54,612 nucleotides of DNA from an uncultured Collinsella sp. Lineage in GTDB: Bacteria; Actinomycetota; Coriobacteriia; Coriobacteriales; Coriobacteriaceae. Where the stretch lies: NCBI GenBank assembly GCA_902490365.1, contig CABUDQ010000006.1, positions 1 to 54,612 of the forward strand. Reading direction: 5' to 3'. A model generated the notes under the pieces. That model had not been told where the DNA came from. It was given only the letters and a program-made list of their open reading frames with translations, and did not search any database. Shown one piece after another: positions 15,486 through 24,002 of the stretch. The position numbers and the translations under genes are program-made. Numbering within the stretch: position 1 is the stretch's first letter; each line of letters starts with the position of its first letter.

Positions 15486-16508
15486 ATGGCGCAGATGAGG
15501 ATTAAGGACATTGCCGCCGAGGCGGGCGTGAGTCCGGCCACGGTCTCGCGCTATCTCAACAACCGTTCCGGGCAAATGACCGAGGAGACCCGTGCCCGTA
15601 TTGCCGAGGTCATCGAGCGCACCGGCTATCGCCCGCGTGCCGCCGCGCGCAATCTGCGCAGCTCGCGCACCAACCTCATCGGCGTGATCCTGGCCGACAT
15701 CGCCAACCCGTTCTCGAGCGCCATGCTCGAAGGGCTTTCCGCCGGCGCCGCCGCGCGCGGCTGTTCGCTTATGACGGCCATTAGCGGCAACGATCCCGCC
15801 AAGGAGGCCGAGTCGCTCACCAGGCTTATCGATGCCGGCGTGGACGGCTTGGTCGTCAACACCTGCGGAGGCAATGACGAGGCGATCGTCGCGGCAGCGG
15901 AGCGCCTGCCCGTTGTGCTACTCGACCGCGATGTTGCCGACGGCGGTGTCGATCTGGTGACATCTAACAACCGTGAGCTGGTCGCCGGCTTGGTAGACGC
16001 CTTGGCTGCTGCGGGCAGCGAGCGCCTGTGCCTGCTCACCGAGGCAAGCGACGACAGCCCCGTGCGTCGCGAGCGTGCTGAGGCTTTTGCCGACGAGCTT
16101 TCGCGCCGCGGGCTTGCGGGCGAGGTCGTCACCATGGCCGACGGCGGTGCCATGGGCGTCGGTCGCTTGGACGAGACCATCCGCGGCTATGCAGGCAAAA
16201 AGCTCGGCCTCATTGCCGTCAACGGCCTGGTTTTCCTGCGTCTGACCGAGGCGCTGGCGCAGCTTGGTCCCTCGCTGCCGGCGGGTCTCAAGATCGCAAC
16301 GTTTGACGACTATCCCTGGAATCACGTGCTCTTTGGCGGCGTGACCACGGCCGCGCAAGACACCCTTACCATCGCCGAGCGCGTGGTCGAGCGCCTGTCC
16401 GAGCGCATCGACGTCGTCACCACCACGGTGGGTGAGGCCGCAAAGCTGGCGCCCAAACGCATCGAGATCCCCGGCCACATCGAACACCGCGCCTCGACCT
16501 CTCGCTAG
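15486..16508 (+). CDS. LacI family transcriptional regulator
   Basis: A 340-residue repressor. The N-terminal HTH with hinge (about 5-60) includes IAAEAGVSPATVSRYLNNR and GYRPRAAARNLRS. A periplasmic-binding-protein-like ligand domain follows (NLIGVILADIANPFSSAMLEGL onward). The start at MAQMRIKDIA (15486) is preferred over an ATG 16 codons upstream because LacI proteins begin close to the HTH. The late motif KIATFDDYPW is typical of sugar-responsive members. No adjacent sugar operon shows its target. Confidence 0.88.
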   Translation: MAQMRIKDIAAEAGVSPATVSRYLNNRSGQMTEETRARIAEVIERTGYRPRAAARNLRSSRTNLIGVILADIANPFSSAMLEGLSAGAAARGCSLMTAISGNDPAKEAESLTRLIDAGVDGLVVNTCGGNDEAIVAAAERLPVVLLDRDVADGGVDLVTSNNRELVAGLVDALAAAGSERLCLLTEASDDSPVRRERAEAFADELSRRGLAGEVVTMADGGAMGVGRLDETIRGYAGKKLGLIAVNGLVFLRLTEALAQLGPSLPAGLKIATFDDYPWNHVLFGGVTTAAQDTLTIAERVVERLSERIDVVTTTVGEAAKLAPKRIEIPGHIEHRASTSR

Positions 16509-16522
16509 TCTGTGTGATAATA

Positions 16523-16538
16523 TATAGACAATGTCATA
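16523..16538. promoter_or_regulatory. Near-palindrome before the toxin-antitoxin pair
   Basis: TATAGACAATGTCATA lies between a TATAAT-like AT stretch and the ribosome site AGGAGG of the antitoxin gene. Its TAT-GAC/GTC-ATA symmetry makes it a candidate autoregulatory operator for the RelB-like domain. Confidence 0.35.
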
Positions 16539-16550
16539 CAGGAGGTATCC

Positions 16551-17045
16551 ATGGCTGCGTCTGTGCTGAGTGTGCGAGTGGACTCGTCAATTAAAGACTC
16601 ATTTGCTGAGCTGTGCGAAGAGCTTGGCATGACTTCGTCTGTTGCGGTCAATATGTTTATGAGGCAGATGCTGCGCGAGCGCTCTCTGCCGTTTGTTCCT
16701 TCACTTGGTAAAAGCTCTGCGAGCGAAAGCGCCGCGACGGGCATTTTGGATACTGCCCAGATTGAGTCCGCCGTCCGCGAGGCGGCCAGCTCGATTCCCG
16801 CCATCAAAACCGTGATTCTTTTTGGTTCGTATGCCCGTGGCGAGGCGCATGCCGATAGTGATATTGACTTGCGTCTCGAAGTCGATCGCGAGCAGGGCTT
16901 TGGTCTTTTCGCGCTGTCGGCATTTGGTGAGGCGGTGCGCAAAGAAACCGGGAGGCAGGTCGACCTCGTCTCGAGTGACTGTCTTGATGACGATCTTGCC
17001 GCGGCGATCGAGCGCGAAGGAGTGATCCTTTATGATCGCGCGTAA
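16551..17045 (+). CDS. RelB/DinJ-like domain fused to MntA-type nucleotidyltransferase (antitoxin)
   Basis: A 164-residue two-part protein. Residues 1-50 (SVRVDSSIKDSFAELCEELG, then SVAVNMFMRQML) look like the ribbon-helix-helix DNA-binding half of RelB/DinJ antitoxins. Residues 65-164 are a minimal nucleotidyltransferase with the GSx10DxD signature (GS at 92-93, DID at 104-106). MntA proteins neutralise the neighbouring HEPN toxin by adding AMP to a Tyr. The gene has AGGAGG 5 bp before its ATG and overlaps the HEPN gene by 14 bp, so the two are translationally coupled. The fusion is unusual; the frame is continuous and not an obvious error. Confidence 0.88.
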   Translation: MAASVLSVRVDSSIKDSFAELCEELGMTSSVAVNMFMRQMLRERSLPFVPSLGKSSASESAATGILDTAQIESAVREAASSIPAIKTVILFGSYARGEAHADSDIDLRLEVDREQGFGLFALSAFGEAVRKETGRQVDLVSSDCLDDDLAAAIEREGVILYDRA

Positions 17046-17403
17046 GTCAGACTGCCTCCGCGCCCAAGAGGTTTTGGAGGCCATCTCTGAAACGAACGAG
17101 CGCATCAAGGTTTTTGATATCACCGAGGATCAGTTTCTGCATGCGAATGACGTGCGGACAAGGGCGTTGGCGGACTCCCTTTTGATGTGTGCGCTTAGGG
17201 TGACGGAAGAGGCGGGCAAGTTGTCAGAACGCTCGCAGCGGCTTCATCCCGAAATTGAATGGCGTGGAATTATCGGCATGAGAAATTATCTTGCGCATGA
17301 TTACGGCAATGTCGACCGCTCGGTTGTTTGGGATGCAGTGACGATGGAGTTCCCTGCGCTGGAACGAGCCTGTAGGCAAATTGTCTCCGAATCTGAACGA
17401 TAG
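17032..17403 (+). CDS. HEPN-domain RNase toxin (HepT-like)
   Basis: A 123-residue DUF86/HepT-type HEPN protein. The catalytic and target motif Rx4HxY is intact as RNYLAHDY (Arg84, His89, Tyr91), set in the usual WRGIIGMRNYLAHDYG context. HepT toxins cleave RNA and are silenced when MntA adenylylates the motif Tyr. The ATG lies inside the last codons of the upstream antitoxin gene. The intact motif suggests an active toxin held in check by its partner. Confidence 0.92.
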   Translation: MIARKSDCLRAQEVLEAISETNERIKVFDITEDQFLHANDVRTRALADSLLMCALRVTEEAGKLSERSQRLHPEIEWRGIIGMRNYLAHDYGNVDRSVVWDAVTMEFPALERACRQIVSESER

Positions 17404-17536
17404 TCACTTGTCATATCTGCCTGTTCGCACACGTTTTTTGAGCGCTTGATACGCTTTAACCCTGCGGAAACATTTTTCTGCGATAGTATCTGCGATATAG
17501 ACCAGTCGAAACCCGCCCGAAAGAAAGGGGAGCGAC

Positions 17537-18874
17537 ATGAACCAGCAGAACATCGATTACGTACTCCGCTCCGTAGAGCAGCGTGACATTCGCTTTGTGC
17601 GTCTGTGGTTTGTCGACATTCTCGGCCGCCTCAAGAACTTTGCCATTAGCCCCGAGGACCTCGAGGTCGCTTTTGAGGAGGGTATTGGCTTTGACGGCTC
17701 CGCCATCGAGGGCTTTGCCACGCCCGAGGAAGCCGACATGCTGGCGTTCCCCGATGCTTCGACCTTCCAGATCCTGCCGTGGCGCCCGAGCCACAACGGC
17801 GTCGCCCGCGTGTTCTGCGATGTGTGCACTCCCGATCGCAAGCCGTTTGCCGGCGACCCGCGCGATGCCCTGCGCCGCATGTTCCGCAAGGCCGAGAAGG
17901 CTGGCTATCTGCTCAACGTGGGTGCCGAGCTGGAGTATTACTACTTCCCCGACGAGCACACCCCCGAGCCGCTCGACAACGTGGGCTACTTCGATCTTTC
18001 GGTGAGCGATGCCGCCCGCGACCTGCGTCGCAACACGGTCCTCACGCTCGAGAAGATGTCCGTGCCCGTGGAGTACACCTTCCACGCCGCCGGCCGCTCG
18101 CAGCACGGCATGAGCTTGCGTCACGCCGAGGCCCTGAGCATGTCCGACGCCGTCACCACGGCCAAGCTCATCATTAAGCAGCAGGCCTACGAGAGCGGTT
18201 GCCACGCTTCCTTTATGCCCAAGCCGTTGGCGGGCGAGGACGGCAGCGCCATGTTTTTGCATCAGTCGCTGTTCGACCACGACGGCAACAACGTCTTTTG
18301 GGGCGAGGACGACGAGAAGTACCACCTCTCCGAAATCGCCAAGCACTACATGGCCGGCATCTTAGCGCGCGCGCGCGAGATCAGCGCCATCACCAACCCC
18401 ACGGTCAACTCGTACAAGCGCATCACCACGGGTGGCGACTCCGTGCCGCAGTACGCCACGTGGGGCCTGCGCAACCGCGCGAGTATGGTCCGCATCCCGG
18501 TCTACAAGCCCGGCAAGCCGCTGTCCACGCGCATCGAGCTGCGCAGTCCCGACCCCATGGCCAACCCGTACCTGGTCAACGCCGTCACGCTGGCGGCTGG
18601 TCTGGACGGCATCGAGCGCAAGCTGGAACTCCCGCCCGAGGCCACGGCCGAGACGCTCAAGCTTACCGACCGTCAGATGGTCGAGGCCGGCTACGCGCCG
18701 CTGCCGCGCTCGCTCAAAGAGGCGCTTGACGTGTTTGAGGACTCGCAGTTTATGAAGGATGCCCTCGGCGAGCACATCCACAGCTTCTTCCTCAAAAAGA
18801 AGCGCGACGAGTGGCATAAGTTTGAGTCTACGATCACCGAGTGGGAGATCAAGCACTACCTGGCGAACTCCTAA
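17537..18874 (+). CDS. Glutamine synthetase family protein, divergent active site
   Basis: A 445-residue type I glutamine synthetase homologue with normal length and domains: beta-grasp (1-100) and catalytic domain. Recognised are FDGSAIEGF (52-60), ELEYYYF (131-137), FMPKP (226), TNPTVNSYKR (286), LRNR (311) and RIELRSPDPMANPYL (332). By eye against standard GlnA, several residues differ: HHEVxxGQHE becomes FHAAGRSQHG (182-191), so two Glu metal ligands are Ala184 and Gly191. GMH becomes AMF (Phe240), and the catalytic flap PGYEAP is replaced by TGGDSVP. The adenylylation Tyr is absent. It may be a gamma-glutamyl ligase of other specificity or a regulator rather than the main GlnA. Confidence 0.85.
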   Translation: MNQQNIDYVLRSVEQRDIRFVRLWFVDILGRLKNFAISPEDLEVAFEEGIGFDGSAIEGFATPEEADMLAFPDASTFQILPWRPSHNGVARVFCDVCTPDRKPFAGDPRDALRRMFRKAEKAGYLLNVGAELEYYYFPDEHTPEPLDNVGYFDLSVSDAARDLRRNTVLTLEKMSVPVEYTFHAAGRSQHGMSLRHAEALSMSDAVTTAKLIIKQQAYESGCHASFMPKPLAGEDGSAMFLHQSLFDHDGNNVFWGEDDEKYHLSEIAKHYMAGILARAREISAITNPTVNSYKRITTGGDSVPQYATWGLRNRASMVRIPVYKPGKPLSTRIELRSPDPMANPYLVNAVTLAAGLDGIERKLELPPEATAETLKLTDRQMVEAGYAPLPRSLKEALDVFEDSQFMKDALGEHIHSFFLKKKRDEWHKFESTITEWEIKHYLANS

Positions 18875-18924
18875 TCGCGCTGGCTTGTTCCAGTACGATT
18901 GAGCTCATTTCTTTGGAGGCCGAT

Positions 18925-19587
18925 ATGTCCGAAAAGAGTGCCCTGTTCATGGCGCGCACGACGCGCTTCCACGAGTTTGCCCGCAGCCTGACGACCACCC
19001 TGGGTGTCGAGGTGAGCCTGGCCACTCCCGATTCGCCAACTGCGGCGCATGACTTTGACCTGCTGATCCTCGATTCCGATGGCATCCGCAGCGACCGCAT
19101 CGACCAGATTGCCAAGTGGCTTGACGATCGCGGCGGTGTCCCCATGCTGGTGATCGTCGACGACGAGGCGCTCGGCACCCTGCGCCTGCCGAATCACGCG
19201 CATGCCGACTTTGTATGCCCCACGGCGACGCCCAATGAGCTCAAGGCTCGCGCGCAGCGCCTGATGGGCGAGGAGGAGACCGTCACCGCCGACGATGTGC
19301 TCAATATCGATAACCTCGAGATTAACCTGGCTACCTACCAGGTGACACTCGATAACGAGCCCATCGACCTGACGCTGATGGAGTACTCGCTGCTGAGCTT
19401 TTTGGCGACGCACCCCAACCGCGCCTACAGCCGCGAGGTGCTGCTGCACCGCGTGTGGGGCTTTGAGTACTGCGGCGGCACGCGCACCGTCGACGTGCAC
19501 ATCCGACGCATCCGCTCCAAGGTGGGCCCGCAGATCGCGGCACACATCACCACCGTCCGCGGCGTGGGCTATCTGTTTAAGGACTAG
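18925..19587 (+). CDS. OmpR-type winged-helix response regulator, orphan (GlnR-like context)
   Basis: A 220-residue protein. The N-terminal receiver-like domain (about 1-110) has one clear Asp in LLILDSDG but lacks the usual acidic pair near the start. A C-terminal OmpR/PhoB winged helix follows (about 128-220), with DLTLMEYSLLSFLATHPNRAYSREVLL and TRTVDVHIRRIRSKVG. GGAGG precedes the ATG. No histidine kinase is adjacent. Position 50 bp after a glutamine synthetase gene recalls the actinobacterial orphan regulator GlnR; that link is inference from context. Confidence 0.85.
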   Translation: MSEKSALFMARTTRFHEFARSLTTTLGVEVSLATPDSPTAAHDFDLLILDSDGIRSDRIDQIAKWLDDRGGVPMLVIVDDEALGTLRLPNHAHADFVCPTATPNELKARAQRLMGEEETVTADDVLNIDNLEINLATYQVTLDNEPIDLTLMEYSLLSFLATHPNRAYSREVLLHRVWGFEYCGGTRTVDVHIRRIRSKVGPQIAAHITTVRGVGYLFKD

Positions 19588-19591
19588 ATTT

Positions 19592-19632
19592 CCACCACAA
19601 AGGGGACAGGCACCTTTGTGGTGGTTTTGACG
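19592..19632 (+). repeat. Repeat family 1 palindrome (terminator-like)
   Basis: CCACCACAAAGG (19592-19603) pairs with CCTTTGTGGTGG (19613-19624), then TTTTG. The loop region reads GGACAGGCA. It begins 5 bp after the regulator stop and very likely terminates it. Confidence 0.85.
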
Positions 19633-19742
19633 CAGGTGCGGGTTCCTTTCGAGTTTGCAGCAGAACTTAAGCCTTCCTAAAAGATTGCGTTCTCGTACAC
19701 GTACGCCCGCATATTGGGGTACAACTCAACGTGAACAATGAT

Positions 19743-19770
19743 GGCCCGCCACGGTGTTTGGCGGGCCTTT
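19743..19770 (+). terminator. Small hairpin before htrA
   Basis: GGCCCGCC (19743-19750) pairs with GGCGGGCC (19760-19767), followed by TTTGGTTATTTG. It may end an upstream transcript or act in the htrA leader. Confidence 0.6.
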
Positions 19771-19796
19771 GGTTATTTGACGAAAGGATCGCAGCT

Positions 19797-21260
19797 ATGA
19801 GCGAGAACGATTCCCAGCGTCCCCAGGATGTTGGCAATGCCGGCGAGACTCAGCAGCAGCCGCGCGTGCAGGTGGAGTCGACGCCTGCCGACGGCAACAA
19901 CATTCCCTACGTGCAGGCCTACGATACGCAGACCGGCAAGCCGCTGGGCGGCCAGCAGGTTGTAAACAAGCACACGGTGGTCAAGACCAAGACCAAAAAG
20001 CTGCCGATCTTTATTACAGCGCTTGCCGGCTGCGCATGTGGTGCCCTGCTGGTCATTGCGCTCATTATGAGCGGTACGCTCGATATCGGTGGCGGCAAGA
20101 ATGCCGTGACGGCGGGCGCTTCGGGTTCGTCGACGCAAAAGATCACCATCGACTCCGAGGACACCACGCTGGCCGAGGCCGTTTCTGCCAAGGCCCTGCC
20201 CTCTGTGGTTTCCATCACCGCCACTTCGAGCGGTGGCCAGAATGGCTCGCTTTCGCAGTCTGCCGACGAGTCGGACAACTCGGGCAGCGTCGGTTCGGGC
20301 GTGGTGCTCGATACCGAGGGCCATATCCTCACCAACAACCACGTGGTCGATGGCTATGACCAGTACGTAGTGACCATGGACGACGGCACCACCTACGAGG
20401 CCGAGTTCGTGGGCAACGACGCTTCGAGCGACCTGGCCGTCATCAAGCTCAAGGACGCCGACGCCTCCAAGCTCACGCCGATTGAGATCGGTGATTCCTC
20501 CAAGCTCAACGTGGGCGAGTGGGTCATGGCGATCGGCTCGCCCTTCGGCAACGAACAGTCTGTCTCCACCGGTATCGTCTCGGCGCTGTATCGCTCCACG
20601 GCCATGAGCTCTACCAGCGGCAACACCATCTATGCCAACATGATCCAGACCGATGCCGCCATCAATCCGGGCAACTCCGGTGGCGCGCTCGTCAACGACA
20701 ACGGCGAGCTCGTGGGTATCAACTCGCTCATCGAGAGCTACTCGGGCTCCAGCTCGGGCGTGGGTTTTGCCATTCCCGTTAACTATGCCAAGAACATTGC
20801 CGACCAGATCATCGACGGTAAGACGCCGGTGCATCCGTACATGGGCGCTACGCTTTCGAGCGTCAATGCGCTTAACGCCCGCACCAACAAGTTGAGCACC
20901 GATAGCGGCGCGTATGTGGCGAGCGTCGTTGAGGATGGTCCTGCCGCCAAGGCCGGCATTCAGGAGGGCGACGTCATCACCAAGCTGGGCGACGATGAGA
21001 TTTCGAGCGCCGACGGCCTGATCATCGCGCTGCGCAGCCACGAGGTGGGCGAGAAGGTCGAGATCACGCTCATGCGCGGCAAGGAAGAGAAGAAGGTCAC
21101 CGTCGAGCTGGGCTCCGATGAGGAGCTGCAGAACCAGCAGCAGGACGACAGTTCGACCGACACCGGCAACGGCGGTATTACCGACGAGCAGCTGCGCCAG
21201 TACCTGGAGGAGCTGCTGGGCCAGCAAGGTCAGGGTCAGGGCAACGGTCAGGGTTTCTAA
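19797..21260 (+). CDS. HtrA/DegP-type trypsin-like serine protease with PDZ domain
   Basis: A 487-residue membrane-anchored quality-control protease. An acidic, Gln-rich cytoplasmic tail (1-60) is followed by one transmembrane helix (about 68-92, FITALAGCACGALLVIALIM). The protease domain has catalytic His in TNNHVVDGY, Asp in SSDLAVIKL and Ser in INPGNSGGAL. One PDZ domain (about 360-450) has VVEDGPAAKAGIQEGDVI. It ends in a Gln/Gly-rich tail. The start at 19797 follows AAAGGA. It acts outside the membrane on misfolded or processed exported proteins. Confidence 0.94.
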   Translation: MSENDSQRPQDVGNAGETQQQPRVQVESTPADGNNIPYVQAYDTQTGKPLGGQQVVNKHTVVKTKTKKLPIFITALAGCACGALLVIALIMSGTLDIGGGKNAVTAGASGSSTQKITIDSEDTTLAEAVSAKALPSVVSITATSSGGQNGSLSQSADESDNSGSVGSGVVLDTEGHILTNNHVVDGYDQYVVTMDDGTTYEAEFVGNDASSDLAVIKLKDADASKLTPIEIGDSSKLNVGEWVMAIGSPFGNEQSVSTGIVSALYRSTAMSSTSGNTIYANMIQTDAAINPGNSGGALVNDNGELVGINSLIESYSGSSSGVGFAIPVNYAKNIADQIIDGKTPVHPYMGATLSSVNALNARTNKLSTDSGAYVASVVEDGPAAKAGIQEGDVITKLGDDEISSADGLIIALRSHEVGEKVEITLMRGKEEKKVTVELGSDEELQNQQQDDSSTDTGNGGITDEQLRQYLEELLGQQGQGQGNGQGF

Positions 21261-21286
21261 CGAGCCGTTTCGCACATGCCGAAGCC

Positions 21287-21325
21287 AGAGGGGCTGTTCC
21301 GCCAGCGCGGGACAGCCCCTCTTTT
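21287..21325 (+). terminator. Intrinsic terminator after htrA
   Basis: AGAGGGGCTGT (21287-21297) pairs with ACAGCCCCTCT (21312-21322), ending in TTTT. Confidence 0.85.
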
Positions 21326-21508
21326 CGCGATGATCCCTTGGAGACGGAGGAAAACGGATCATTTAGAAACGGCAAGGGCATGGTTTAATCGCGCGATCCA
21401 CCCCAGTCTGGCGGCTGCCGATTCGGTGCGGTTCGAAAGGGTTATTCGGCGCCATGGTGACCGGTGGTACTCTTGTATCCGTTTGAAATCGAGCGAAGGA
21501 GTGCCGCT

Positions 21509-23737
21509 ATGGAGCAATCGAGCCTGTTTGGTGACGGTGTGGACATCGATACCGAAACGCCCGCGAGCGCGGATGCCGCCGCACCGACCGACGCCCGTGC
21601 CCAGGCGGCAGCGCGCGCGGCCGAGCTGCGCCACGAGCTCGATTACCACGCGTACCGCTACTACATGCTCGACGCGCCCGAGATCACGGACGCTGCCTTT
21701 GACAAAATGCTCGTTGAGCTGCAGGAAATCGAGGCGGCCTACCCCGATCTGGTGACGCCCGACAGCTATACCCAGCGCGTGGGCGGCTACGTGAGCGAGC
21801 AGTTTACGCCGGTCACGCATATGGCACGCATGTATTCCATGGACGATGCCATGGATCTGGACGAACTCGACGCGTGGCTCCAGCGTACCGAGGATGCGCT
21901 CGGTGCCGGTAGCGTCACCTATACCTGCGAGCTTAAGATCGACGGCCTGGGCGTGGCGCTTACCTACCAAAACGGAACCTTCGTGCGCGCCGCCACACGT
22001 GGCGATGGCACAACGGGCGAGGACGTGTCGCTCAACGTGCGTACCATCAAGGATGTGCCCATGCACCTGTCCGAGCCGGCGCTCGCCCACATGGGCGCCG
22101 ACCGCGAGCATACCATCGAAGTACGTGGCGAGGTCTATATGCCCAAGGGCAGCTTTGTTCGTCTGAACGATGAGGCCGATGCCGAGGGCCGCGACCCTTT
22201 TGCCAACCCGCGCAACGCTGCTGCAGGATCCCTGCGCCAAAAGGACCCCAAGGTCACGGCGCGTCGCGACTTGGCCACCTTTATCTATGCCATTGCCGAT
22301 ACCGACCCACTGCACGTCCACAGCCAGCGCGAGTTTCTGGACTGGCTGCGTAGCGCCGGCTTTAGCGTCAACCCCAACGTGGCCCGCTGCGCCACGCCGG
22401 CCGAGGTCCACGAGTTCTGCGCCCAGGCCCTCGAGCATCGCGGCGACTTGGACTACGACATCGACGGCGTGGTCGTAAAGGTCGACAGCTTCCAGCAGCA
22501 GCTCGACCTGGGCTTTACCGCTCGCGCACCGCGCTGGGCCATTGCCTTTAAGTTCCCGCCCGAGGAAAAGCAGACCGTACTGCGCGAGATTCGCATCCAG
22601 GTAGGCCGCACCGGTGTGCTCACGCCGGTCGCCGAGTTCGACCCGGTGACGGTTGCCGGCTCCACTATCGCGCGCGCCACGCTGCACAACATCGACGAGA
22701 TCCGCCGCAAGAACGTGCGCGAGGGCGACACCATCATCGTGCACAAGGCGGGCGACGTGATTCCCGAGGTCGTGGGCCCCGTGCTCGACAAGCGCCCGGC
22801 CGACAGCGTTGACTGGCAGATGCCCGAGGTCTGTCCCGTGTGCGGCAGCCCCGTGGTTCACGAGGATGGCGAGGTAGCCTACCGCTGCGTGTCCATCGAT
22901 TGCCCCGCACAGCTCAAGGAGCGCCTGCTCCACTGGGTGAGCCGCGGTTGCATGGACGTCGACGGCCTGGGCGACGAGATCGTCGACAAGATGATCGCCG
23001 CCGGTCTGATCCATGATGTCGCGGACTTCTACCAGCTCACGGTCGACGATATCGCCGGCCTGGACACAGGGCGCACCTATGCCAGCTCCAACAGCAAAAA
23101 GGGCGTCAAGAAGGGCGACCCCATTCCGGTGGGCCTCAAGACGGCCGAGAAAATCATCGCCGAGCTCAACAAGTCCAAGAGCCAGCCACTCGGTCGCGTG
23201 CTGTTTGCCCTGGGCATCCGCCATGTGGGCAAGAGCGTGGGCGAGGTCATCGCCGAGCGATTCCTGTCGATCGACAAGCTCATCTTGGCGAGCGAAGAGG
23301 ACATCGCCGAGTGTGAGGGTATCGGTCCCAAGATTGCGGCGAGCGTCAAGCAGTTCCTGGCCGTGCCCGAGAACCTCGCCGTGCTAGAGCGCCTGCGTCA
23401 GGCGGGCCTGTCGCTCGAGGTCGACTTGGGCGCCGCGCACGCGCAGGCCGCAGCCGACGCCGGCGTGGCGGGCGAGCTCGCCGACGCGCAACCGCTTGCG
23501 GGTCTGACCTTCGTGCTCACCGGCACGCTCGTCAACCGCACCCGCGACGAGGCAGGTGCGGCGCTCAAGGTACTCGGCGCCAAGGTTTCGGGTAGCGTGT
23601 CAAAGAAGACGAGCTATCTGGTCGCCGGCCCCAAGGCGGGTTCCAAGCTCACCAAGGCCGAGCAGCTGGGTGTACCCGTACTGGATGAGGACGCACTCGA
23701 GCAGATCCTGGCGACTGGTGAGGTGCCGGAGGCGTAA
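21509..23737 (+). CDS. ligA: NAD-dependent DNA ligase
   Basis: A 742-residue LigA that seals nicks using NAD+. Domains in order: Ia (about 30-100, YHAYRYYMLDAPEITDAAFD), adenylation domain with the nucleophile Lys in CELKIDGLGVAL (about 145), OB fold, four-Cys zinc finger (CPVCG...CVSIDCPAQ, about 445-470), helix-hairpin-helix repeats (CEGIGPKIAASV) and a C-terminal BRCT domain (about 665-742). A stretch SNSKKGVKKGD (about 530) forms a small basic insertion in the HhH region. GAAGGAG precedes the ATG. The last stop codon overlaps the next ATG. Confidence 0.96.
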   Translation: MEQSSLFGDGVDIDTETPASADAAAPTDARAQAAARAAELRHELDYHAYRYYMLDAPEITDAAFDKMLVELQEIEAAYPDLVTPDSYTQRVGGYVSEQFTPVTHMARMYSMDDAMDLDELDAWLQRTEDALGAGSVTYTCELKIDGLGVALTYQNGTFVRAATRGDGTTGEDVSLNVRTIKDVPMHLSEPALAHMGADREHTIEVRGEVYMPKGSFVRLNDEADAEGRDPFANPRNAAAGSLRQKDPKVTARRDLATFIYAIADTDPLHVHSQREFLDWLRSAGFSVNPNVARCATPAEVHEFCAQALEHRGDLDYDIDGVVVKVDSFQQQLDLGFTARAPRWAIAFKFPPEEKQTVLREIRIQVGRTGVLTPVAEFDPVTVAGSTIARATLHNIDEIRRKNVREGDTIIVHKAGDVIPEVVGPVLDKRPADSVDWQMPEVCPVCGSPVVHEDGEVAYRCVSIDCPAQLKERLLHWVSRGCMDVDGLGDEIVDKMIAAGLIHDVADFYQLTVDDIAGLDTGRTYASSNSKKGVKKGDPIPVGLKTAEKIIAELNKSKSQPLGRVLFALGIRHVGKSVGEVIAERFLSIDKLILASEEDIAECEGIGPKIAASVKQFLAVPENLAVLERLRQAGLSLEVDLGAAHAQAAADAGVAGELADAQPLAGLTFVLTGTLVNRTRDEAGAALKVLGAKVSGSVSKKTSYLVAGPKAGSKLTKAEQLGVPVLDEDALEQILATGEVPEA

Positions 23738-23916
23738 TGGATATCGAGAATCGCAATTGCTCGCAGGCGGAAGGGCGCGCGAGGCATTCCCAAGTGCAGG
23801 CAAAAGAGCGCTTAATGATGCGAATTTGCGTTGCCGAGCGCGAGCGCGCGGCGGGTGCATCTCGCAATGCCTTTGAGGCGTTGACCGAGTTAGAGGCGAG
23901 GCTCGGTCTAGCCTAG
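23737..23916 (+). CDS. Small 59-residue ORF coupled to ligA
   Basis: The ATG overlaps the ligA stop (TAATG), the usual arrangement for coupled translation, and 59 codons stay open to TAG at 23914. The product is charged, mostly helical by composition, and ends in NAFEALTELEARLGLA. I do not recognise a family. The coupling and helical tail favour a real gene, but GC-rich sequence makes open frames common. Confidence 0.4.
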   Translation: MDIENRNCSQAEGRARHSQVQAKERLMMRICVAERERAAGASRNAFEALTELEARLGLA

Positions 23917-24002
23917 AGAGACCGGCACCGTGATCTGCGTCACGTAGGTTGCTGGGTCGTCGCTGATGATGTCGTCGATCAGGGCGATTTTGCGTCGCCC
24001 CG
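23908..24002 (-). pseudogene. Possible 3' remnant of a lost gene
   Basis: On the minus strand, just after the MATE stop and in another frame, about 31 codons read as plausible protein (RRKIALIDDIISDDPATYV) ending at TAG 23910. No start is visible. It may be the tail of a gene truncated by rearrangement, or chance. Confidence 0.2.
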
